Part shown: positions 58,213 to 64,000 of the stretch, in pieces | Layout of the letters: each line of letters starts with the position of its first letter | Position numbering within the stretch: the stretch's first letter is position 1 | DNA from: an uncultured Muribaculaceae bacterium | GTDB taxonomy: Bacteria; Bacteroidota; Bacteroidia; Bacteroidales; Muribaculaceae | Length of the DNA stretch: 64,000 nucleotides | Assembly (NCBI GenBank): GCA_947174635.1 | Contig: CAMWJS010000009.1 | Coordinates: forward strand, 1-64,000 | Direction of reading: 5' to 3' | Notes under the pieces: generated by a model | What the model saw: the letters and a program-made list of their open reading frames with translations, nothing else | Database searches by the model: none | What the model was told of the DNA's origin: nothing | Translations under genes and position numbers: made by a program

Positions 58213-58286
58213 CGCTTCAGGATGGGCTTGAACCAACGACCCCCTGATTAACAGTCAGGTGCTCTAACCAACTGAGCTACTGAAGC
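58213..58286 (-). tRNA. tRNA-Asn (GTT)
   Basis: Read on the minus strand, acceptor gcttcag pairs with ctgaagc. The anticodon stem cctga/tcagg encloses ctGTTaa, giving GTT. A T arm with ggttcaag-type loop follows, and the discriminator is G. Its terminator lies directly downstream. Confidence 0.95.
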
Positions 58287-58442
58287 ATATCGTAATCACA
58301 TCGGCTCCACATCCACGCTTGAATGTCGCTATCACCGCGTTTTTACTCCGCAAAGGTAATGGTTTTATTTTTTCTATGCAACATCTGATGCATTTTTTTC
58401 AAAATTTTCTTCCGAAAACACATCGGCATGACGCATGCCGAC

Positions 58443-58495
58443 CAAATAAAACCACAATAGCCATGACTCGTCAAAAGCTATTGTGATTTTATTTG
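58443..58495 (-). terminator. Terminator of the winged-helix operon
   Basis: On the minus strand caaataaaatcacaatagc pairs with gctattgtggttttatttg, apart from one mismatch near the centre, around a 15-nt loop. It begins 25 nt after the regulator stop. Confidence 0.75.
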
Positions 58496-58519
58496 ATCAG
58501 ACCTGGAGTCGATTGATTG

Positions 58520-58801
58520 TCAGAGGTTGAGATACGACTTCAATGCCTCGACATACTCCTCGAAAGCCTTTCGGCCGGCGTCGGTTATAGAGCACGTCGT
58601 TCGCGGGCGTTTGCCCGACATTCCTTTCTCTAATGAGATATATCCTGCCGACGACAGTTTGTCGAGCTGCACGCTTAGATTTCCGGCCGTCGATTCGGTT
58701 TTCTCCTTGAGATATACGAAATCAGCCTCCTCGACATTCATCAGAATGGATATGACGGCAAGCCGTAGTTGCGAGTGCAGAAGCGGATTAAGTTCTTTCA
58801 T
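58520..58801 (-). CDS. Winged-helix transcriptional regulator
   Basis: The 93-residue product is a single winged helix-turn-helix domain of the small MarR/ArsR-like type. Helix 1 is LHSQLRLAVISILM, the recognition region is TAGNLSVQLDKLSSAGYI, and the wing is LEKGMSGKRPRTTCSIT. The C-terminal helix FEEYVEALKSYL likely dimerises. No ligand domain is present. It overlaps the preceding gene by 4 nt (ATGA), so the two are coupled. Two identical palindromes near the operon promoter are candidate targets. Confidence 0.85.
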   Translation of the reverse strand: MKELNPLLHSQLRLAVISILMNVEEADFVYLKEKTESTAGNLSVQLDKLSSAGYISLEKGMSGKRPRTTCSITDAGRKAFEEYVEALKSYLNL

Positions 58802-59421
58802 TTGCGTTTCGCTTTTCGGTTAAGAATATGTCCGGGCACAATCATCATCGCCACAAAGGCCAATATGAACAATGGCATAAACCAGTTCGCTGTAAGGGCT
58901 ACCTTGCCTGCGATACAGCAAGCTGCGAAAATACCGATGGCAAGACCGACCGAACCGCCAGCCACAAGCGATTTCTCGTTTATAATAACACCCTGTGCTA
59001 TCTCCGCAAACGGAACGATTATGAGAGCAAAAACCATCATCATGCTCCACGCGTCTATTCCCTTTACAAAAAGAAATCCGAGACAGCAGAATGTCGAGAA
59101 TATCGCACTGAAACCGACTACCGACCAAATGCGCGACGCCACCTTGTCGGAGTAACTCTTCACACCCCGCGTGGTCCGGTTCCTCTTATCCATTATCGGT
59201 GTCGCTATTCCTCCTATAATCCATATCAGAAACCACAGCCAGTTCCAAACCGGATTGTGGGTCGTTGCCAGAAGCACCCATATCAGACCGGTAACCGCCA
59301 CAATAAGATAACCCCACATCAGCATGATATTTCCATCGCCTATGTAGCGCTCTTTGGTGCGGGCTATCATCGCGGTTATAACCTCAAGACTCTCTTTTTC
59401 AGTAATTTTTCTATCTTCCAT
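58798..59421 (-). CDS. Integral membrane protein coupled to the regulator
   Basis: The 207-residue product is not recognised. The start was moved from the track (59523) to the ATG at 59421, giving MEDRKITEKESLEVITAMIARTKERY, a cytoplasmic helix, and leaving the promoter outside the gene. Four to six membrane helices follow, including GYLIVAVTGLIWVLLA and WLWFLIWIIGGIATP. The last residues KRKAKRK-like are basic. Membrane protein plus small winged-helix regulator pairs are common in Bacteroidota, but the sensed signal is unknown. Confidence 0.75.
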   Translation of the reverse strand: MEDRKITEKESLEVITAMIARTKERYIGDGNIMLMWGYLIVAVTGLIWVLLATTHNPVWNWLWFLIWIIGGIATPIMDKRNRTTRGVKSYSDKVASRIWSVVGFSAIFSTFCCLGFLFVKGIDAWSMMMVFALIIVPFAEIAQGVIINEKSLVAGGSVGLAIGIFAACCIAGKVALTANWFMPLFILAFVAMMIVPGHILNRKAKRK

Positions 59422-59450
59422 AATAAACGATTTTTGAAGATTTGACATTT

Positions 59451-59467
59451 GGTTTATTTTATAAACC
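59451..59467. promoter_or_regulatory. Candidate operator O1: GGTTTAT-N3-ATAAACC
   Basis: This perfect 7-bp inverted repeat with 3-nt spacer ttt lies in the leader, 30 nt before the membrane-protein start. The same half-sites recur at 59533. A bound regulator here would act as a roadblock. Confidence 0.65.
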
Positions 59468-59483
59468 ATTTTACTATTAAAAA

Positions 59484-59511
59484 AAAGAGCGGTCGCGCGA
59501 TTTCGCTCTTT
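59484..59511 (-). terminator. Terminator-like hairpin in the operon leader
   Basis: On the minus strand aaagagcg and cgctcttt pair around a 12-nt loop and run into eight T. It lies between the promoter and the first gene, so it could attenuate transcription. Confidence 0.6.
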
Positions 59512-59520
59512 ATTCACCTG

Positions 59521-59552
59521 CAAATTTAATAAGGTTTATAATATAAACCAAA
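59521..59552 (-). promoter_or_regulatory. Canonical Bacteroides promoter of the winged-helix operon
   Basis: On the minus strand TTTG (59552-59549) and TAAATTTG (59528-59521) are separated by exactly 20 nt, matching the -33/-7 consensus. Transcription would start near 59515. Confidence 0.75.
59533..59549. promoter_or_regulatory. Candidate operator O2: GGTTTAT-N3-ATAAACC
   Basis: This repeat has the same arms as O1 with spacer aat. It fills the space between the -7 and -33 boxes and touches the -33, so binding would block RNA polymerase. Distance to O1 is 82 bp centre to centre. Confidence 0.7.
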
Positions 59553-59683
59553 TTTCAACCCTCATTTTTTCAAAAAATTTCATCGGCGGTCAACATATCC
59601 GCTTCGATTACTTTATAATAAAGTGGAGCAATGACAAAATAAATTAGTAACTTAGCGCGTTAATTTAATGCCGGAACAAAAAG

Positions 59684-62600
59684 ATGAATTACAGGTTTCT
59701 GACACGGACGCTCTTTGCCTTGACAACAATCGCGCTGATTGCTGTCCTTTCGGCGTGTTCGCTCAAGAAGAACACCGCGGCCTCGCGGCAGTACACGGCG
59801 TTCATCACCCGCTACAACATCTACTACAACGGCGACACCCACTACAAGGAGACCCTCGACGAGATGGAGAAGAAATATGAGGACGACTATTCGCGCCTCG
59901 TGTTCACCCACCCTGCCGAAGCCCGTGCCGACGAGCATGCTCCCCAACCCACAGGCGACTTCACCCGCTCCATCGAAAAGGCGCAGAAAGCCATTCAGGT
60001 ACGCTCCATAAAGAAGAAACCGGCACGAAAGGCGGGCAAAGCCTCCGACCCGGAATACAAGGCCTGGATGAAGCGCGACGAGTACAACCCCTTCCTCCAC
60101 AACGCATGGATGATGATGGGGCGCTCGCAGTTTCTCAACGGCGATTTCCTCGGTGCCGCCTCCACTTTCTTCTACATAACAAAGCATTTCACGTGGCTGC
60201 CCGAGACTGTCACCGAGGCCAAGATATGGCAGGCGCGAAGCTATTGCGCCATCGACTGGCTGTTCGAGGCGGAGATGATTCTGACCCGCATCAAGCCCGA
60301 CGAACTGGTCAACAAGCAGCTGCGCTACCTTTACAACCTGACCTACACCGACTTCTTCATCAACTCCAACAAGCCGAAAGAGGCGATACCCTATCTCGTA
60401 GAGGCGGTGGCCGCATCGGGCGGCGCTCAGAAAACGCGTCTCAACTTCCTGCTCGGTCAGCTCTACACCCTTGCCGGAGAGAAACAACTGGCCTACAAGG
60501 CATTCGCCAAAGCGGGCTCGTCGACATCGGCTTCCTACCGCACCAAATTCAACGCCCGCATCAAACAGAGCGAAGTATTCGAGGGGGAGGATATCACATC
60601 GGAAGTCAAAGCTTTGCGCCGCATGACGCGCTACGACCGCAACAAGGACTACCTCGACCAGATATACTACGCCATAGGCAACCTCTACCTCTCGCGCCGC
60701 GACACCACGCAGGCCATCGCCAGCTACGAGGAGGCGGTGAAAAGCTCCACGCGCAACGGCGTGGACAAAGCCATGACCCAGCTCACTCTCGGCGGACTCT
60801 ACTACGACCTGGGCGACTATGTAAAGGCGCAGCCATGCTACTCCGAGGCCCTGCCCCAGGTGCCCGACACATATCCCGACTACAAGGCGCTCAAACGCCG
60901 CTCCGACTTCCTCGACGAGCTCGCCGTCTACGCCCAGAACGTCACCCTTCAGGACTCGCTGCTCAAACTCTCGTACATGACACCCGAGGAGCAGACCGCA
61001 GTGGCCGAACGTCTCATCGCCGAACTCAAGAAGAAGGAGGCCGAGGAAGCCGAACTGGCACGCCGCGAGGAGATGCGCGCCAACCAGGCGGCGCAGGGCG
61101 ACCCGTTCGGAGGCAATGCCTCGTCGCCGACAACATTCACGATGAACAGCGACAACTCCTGGTATTTCTACAACCAGTCGACCGTCACTGCCGGCAAGAC
61201 CGACTTCCAGCGCCGCTGGGGTTCCCGCAAACTCGAGGACGACTGGCGCCGCCGCAACAAGGCGTCATACGCCTTCGACTCATTCAACGACAGCGAAGAG
61301 GAAGATGATGAAGAGAAGCCTGACACCAACGGCGAAGACACGGAAGAGAGTGCCGACGCCGAGGCTGTGGAGCGCCAGAACGACCCGCACTACGTCGAGT
61401 ATTATCTCAAGCAGATACCGAAGGACGACCGCGAACGCCAGATAGCCAACGACGTCATACAGGAAGGGCTCTACAACATGGGCGTAATCCTAAAGGACAA
61501 GCTCGAGGACTTCCCGGCCGCACGCAACGAGTTCGACCGCCTGCTGCGCCGATATCCCGACAATGTCTACCGTCTCGACGTTTATTACAACCTCTACCTG
61601 ATGGCCGTGCGTCAGGGCGACATGGCCGGGGCCGAGCGCTGGCGCAACCTCATAGTCAGCGACTTCGCCGACTCCCCCTACGGCCGCGCCATGCGCGACC
61701 CGCACTACATCGACAACCTCCGCCTCATGGACGCACGTCAGGACGAGCTTTACGATGCCGCATATCAGGCATATCTCGACAACGACAATGCTGCCGTACA
61801 CCGCGCCTACGACGAGATGAGCCGCGATTTTCCCATGAGCAAGCTGATGCCGAAGTTCATGTTTATCAACGCACTGGCCTACGTGACCGAGAACAAGCCC
61901 GAGCAGTTCAAGGAGACGCTCACCGAGATGCTTCAGCGCTATCCCGACACCGACCTCACCCCCTATGCGGCCGCCTATATCAAAGGCCTCGACGCCGGAC
62001 GCAAACTCAACTCCGGAAGCGCCAACATGCGCGGCATGCTCTGGGACATACGCCTGAGCGACGACGACACGGCACCCGACGCCGACAACCCTCTCGAATT
62101 CGAGCTCAACCCCGACGACGAACAGCTCTTCATACTCCTCTACCCCACCGACAAAGTAGCCCCCAACCAGCTGCTCTACGACATCGCCCGCCACAACTTC
62201 ACATCGTTTGTGGTGAAAGACTTCGACCTCGAGCAGATGAATTTCGGCCGCCTCGGACTGCTCATCATCAAGCCGTTTGCCAATGTGGCCGAAGTCAACC
62301 ACTACCGCAGCGTGCTCCAGGCCGACGCCGCCTTGCAGCTGCCCCCGCAGGTACGTCCGGTGGTAATCAGTGCCAAGAACTTCGACACCCTCCTCCACGG
62401 CGGCGGCTCTTTTGAAGATTATTTCCGTTATGTCGAGGACAAGACATACCGCGACACGGAGGAACGTGTGCTCCCGCCCGAATTTTTCGGCCCCTCCGAG
62501 GGCATCATCGAAGAGAACGAAAGCGAGCCGAGCCCTCAGAGTGCTCAGAGTGCTCAGACAAGTCCGACAAGTCCGACCGGTCTGACAGGTCCGAAGAGTC

Positions 62601-62812
62601 CGACTGAGAGCGAGCCGGCTGCAAATGCGGTTGAGCCGGCTGTGCCGGCGCCCGCTCCGCAGCCTCAACCTCTGCCGGCAACCACGCCCACGCCCCCGGC
62701 GCCCACTCCTCCCGCGCCCGCACCGAAACCTGCCCCGGCGCCCGCTCCGCAGCCCGCGCTTCCCGACTACCCTGCCGGGTCGGAAGGTGACGATGACCCG
62801 CTGCTCGATTAA
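59684..62812 (+). CDS. TPR lipoprotein, PorW/SprE-like
   Basis: The 1042-residue product resembles PorW/SprE, a tetratricopeptide lipoprotein linked to the type IX secretion and gliding machinery. The lipoprotein signal ends LSACS (Cys25). TPR-type helices fill about 100-460 (for example AIASYEEAVKSSTRNG) and again about 600-760. An acidic linker (EEEDDEEKPDTN) separates them. The C-terminus is a Pro/Ala-rich tail preceded by a 9-bp repeat region coding SPTSPTGLT. A weak -7 match (TAACTTAG) lies 29 nt upstream. It is followed by a porX-like gene. Without the other T9SS genes the function stays an inference. Confidence 0.75.
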   Translation: MNYRFLTRTLFALTTIALIAVLSACSLKKNTAASRQYTAFITRYNIYYNGDTHYKETLDEMEKKYEDDYSRLVFTHPAEARADEHAPQPTGDFTRSIEKAQKAIQVRSIKKKPARKAGKASDPEYKAWMKRDEYNPFLHNAWMMMGRSQFLNGDFLGAASTFFYITKHFTWLPETVTEAKIWQARSYCAIDWLFEAEMILTRIKPDELVNKQLRYLYNLTYTDFFINSNKPKEAIPYLVEAVAASGGAQKTRLNFLLGQLYTLAGEKQLAYKAFAKAGSSTSASYRTKFNARIKQSEVFEGEDITSEVKALRRMTRYDRNKDYLDQIYYAIGNLYLSRRDTTQAIASYEEAVKSSTRNGVDKAMTQLTLGGLYYDLGDYVKAQPCYSEALPQVPDTYPDYKALKRRSDFLDELAVYAQNVTLQDSLLKLSYMTPEEQTAVAERLIAELKKKEAEEAELARREEMRANQAAQGDPFGGNASSPTTFTMNSDNSWYFYNQSTVTAGKTDFQRRWGSRKLEDDWRRRNKASYAFDSFNDSEEEDDEEKPDTNGEDTEESADAEAVERQNDPHYVEYYLKQIPKDDRERQIANDVIQEGLYNMGVILKDKLEDFPAARNEFDRLLRRYPDNVYRLDVYYNLYLMAVRQGDMAGAERWRNLIVSDFADSPYGRAMRDPHYIDNLRLMDARQDELYDAAYQAYLDNDNAAVHRAYDEMSRDFPMSKLMPKFMFINALAYVTENKPEQFKETLTEMLQRYPDTDLTPYAAAYIKGLDAGRKLNSGSANMRGMLWDIRLSDDDTAPDADNPLEFELNPDDEQLFILLYPTDKVAPNQLLYDIARHNFTSFVVKDFDLEQMNFGRLGLLIIKPFANVAEVNHYRSVLQADAALQLPPQVRPVVISAKNFDTLLHGGGSFEDYFRYVEDKTYRDTEERVLPPEFFGPSEGIIEENESEPSPQSAQSAQTSPTSPTGLTGPKSPTESEPAANAVEPAVPAPAPQPQPLPATTPTPPAPTPPAPAPKPAPAPAPQPALPDYPAGSEGDDDPLLD
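62533..62610 (+). repeat. 9-bp period degenerate tandem array, copy 6 (in frame inside the TPR gene)
   Basis: The units are ctcagagtg-like, then gtccgacaa, gtccgaccg, gtctgacag, gtccgaaga and gtccgactg. Nine bases equal three codons, so the array keeps the reading frame and encodes PQSAQSAQ and SPTSPTGLTGP-type repeats. It marks the start of the Pro-rich tail. Confidence 0.75.
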
Positions 62813-62850
62813 ACAAACTTTTACTCCAACCTCTAACCACGATAACGCCA

Positions 62851-64000
62851 ATGAGCGCAAACCGAATACTCTGGGCTGACGACGAAATAGACCTGCTGAA
62901 GCCCCACATAATGTTCCTCAAAGCCAAAGGCTACGATCTCGTCACGGTCAACAACGGCCGCGATGCCCTCGACCTCGCCCAAAGCGAGCATTTCGACCTT
63001 ATCATCCTCGACGAGAACATGCCCGGCCTGACCGGTCTGGAGACGCTGCAGCGCATAAAGCAGTCGGCACCGACCACGCCGGTAATCATGATTACCAAGA
63101 GCGAGGAGGAGAACATCATGGACCAGGCCGTGGGCAACAACATCGCCGACTACCTCATCAAGCCGGTAAACCCCAACCAGATACTCCTCTCCATCAAGAA
63201 AAACCTCCACTCCGAACGCCTCGTCTCGGAGCAGGCATCGACCGACTACCGCCAGGAGTTCGCCAACATTTCGTCACTTATATCACAGGCCTCGACCCTC
63301 GACGACTGGAAGCGCCTCTACGAGAAACTCACTTTCTGGGAGATGAAACTCGCATCCGCCGACACCGCGATGGACTCGATGCTCGAGATGCAGAAGGAGG
63401 AAGCCAACTCGGAGTTCTACAAGTTTGTCAAACGCAACTACGAGGACTGGCTGTCGGGCGACGACCGTCCCGCCATGTCCGACACCATATTCCGCTCTAC
63501 CCTATTCCCGATGCTCGACAAGGGCGAAAAGGTGTTCTTTGTGCTCGTCGACAATTTCCGCCTCGACCAGTGGCAGATTGTCAAACCGCTGCTGGCCGAT
63601 ACGTTCACCTTCGAGGAGAGCCTCTACACATCGATACTCCCCACCGCCACGCAGTATGCCCGCAACGCCATCTTCTCCGGACTGATGCCGATACAGATAG
63701 CGCGGCTCTTCCCCGACCTGTGGGTCGACGAGGAGGAGGATGAAGGGAAAAACCTCAACGAGGCGCCGCTCATAGCCACGCAGTTCGAGCGCTTCCGCCG
63801 CCAGTGCCGTTTCTCCTACAACAAGCTCAACGACTCGTCGGCTTGCGAACGCCTCATCCGCGACTTCAACAACCTGCTTGTCAACGACCTCAACGTCATT
63901 GTCGTCAACTTCATCGACATGCTGTCGCATGCCCGCACCGAGTCGAAGATGATACGCGAGCTTGCCTCAAACAACGCGGCCTACCGCTCCATAACCGAGT
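62851..64000 (+). CDS. porX: PorX-like response regulator with PglZ domain, 3' end beyond window
   Basis: The start ATG is at 62851 and the frame stays open to the window edge (383 codons), so it is absent from the ORF track. The receiver domain (1-118) has D10/D11, phospho-acceptor D54 (LIILDENMPG), T82 and K104 (YLIKPVNP). A helical linker follows, then from about 225 a PglZ-type phosphoesterase domain (FFVLVDNFRLDQW, ILPTATQYARNA). This combination is PorX, a response regulator of type IX secretion whose PglZ domain has been reported to cleave oligonucleotides. It starts 38 nt after the TPR lipoprotein gene. Confidence 0.88.
   Translation, partial: MSANRILWADDEIDLLKPHIMFLKAKGYDLVTVNNGRDALDLAQSEHFDLIILDENMPGLTGLETLQRIKQSAPTTPVIMITKSEEENIMDQAVGNNIADYLIKPVNPNQILLSIKKNLHSERLVSEQASTDYRQEFANISSLISQASTLDDWKRLYEKLTFWEMKLASADTAMDSMLEMQKEEANSEFYKFVKRNYEDWLSGDDRPAMSDTIFRSTLFPMLDKGEKVFFVLVDNFRLDQWQIVKPLLADTFTFEESLYTSILPTATQYARNAIFSGLMPIQIARLFPDLWVDEEEDEGKNLNEAPLIATQFERFRRQCRFSYNKLNDSSACERLIRDFNNLLVNDLNVIVVNFIDMLSHARTESKMIRELASNNAAYRSITE

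Noticed and set aside
61490-62860. 456-residue ORF antisense to the PorW-like gene
   Set aside because: It is an open antisense frame produced by GC-rich codons. The sense frame has a lipoprotein signal and TPR motifs, the antisense one only Arg/Val/Gly-rich sequence.

Overview
The window reads as a chromosomal segment of a member of Bacteroidota, most likely order Bacteroidales. The reasons are Bacteroides-type promoter signals (TAnnTTTG -7 boxes), few Shine-Dalgarno sequences, a complex I with fused NuoCD and no NuoE/F/G, an atpD-atpC-first ATP synthase operon, a phoH-purC-menG operon, and PorW/PorX-type genes. A gut Muribaculaceae-like organism would fit, but the sequence alone does not prove the family. 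No plasmid or complete prophage is seen.

Layout. (1) 1-13050: tRNA-Tyr(partial)-Gly-Thr-tuf, then tRNA-Trp-secE-nusG-rplKAJL-rpoBC, the conserved translation/transcription block. (2) 13275-16160: strong inverted repeats, a YitT-family membrane protein and, on the minus strand, a holin-amidase-lipoprotein set that looks like an orphan phage lysis cassette. (3) 16179-20418: trpS, murI and a prmC-recX-comF operon. (4) 20428-33717: a repeat-rich gap, a very large alpha-2-macroglobulin-like protein, a secreted phosphodiesterase with calcium-binding repeats, a GHL10 hydrolase with ribD, then a lipoprotein and a DUF456 protein. (5) 34579-52186: one long collinear energy block in which a complete ATP synthase operon (atpDCBEFHAG) lies between nuoABCDH and nuoIJKLMN. 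(6) 52212-53443: a 1.2-kb nest of palindromic repeats without a credible gene. (7) 53444-59421, minus strand: an acyl-CoA:acetate-type CoA-transferase, menG-purC-phoH, tRNA-Asn, and a two-gene winged-helix regulator/membrane protein unit. (8) 59684-64000: a PorW/SprE-like TPR lipoprotein followed by a PorX-like response regulator cut by the window edge.

How the genes work together. The first block supplies translation and transcription machinery. The central block would couple quinone reduction by an 11-subunit complex I (without an NADH-oxidising module in this window) to ATP synthesis, with both machines laid out as if one transcript. menG makes the quinone such a chain uses. The periphery carries cell-surface and cell-envelope functions.

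Most worth a second look: the nuo-atp-nuo interleaving; a REPIN-like repeat family whose hairpins carry the GTAG tetranucleotide typical of RAYT-mobilised REP sequences; six degenerate tandem arrays with a strict 9-bp period, most sitting next to gene ends and one inside a coding sequence; a pair of identical palindromes (GGTTTAT-N3-ATAAACC) at the promoter and leader of the winged-helix operon; and the orphan lysis cassette. All coordinates of hairpins and promoters were read by eye; no search or folding program was run.
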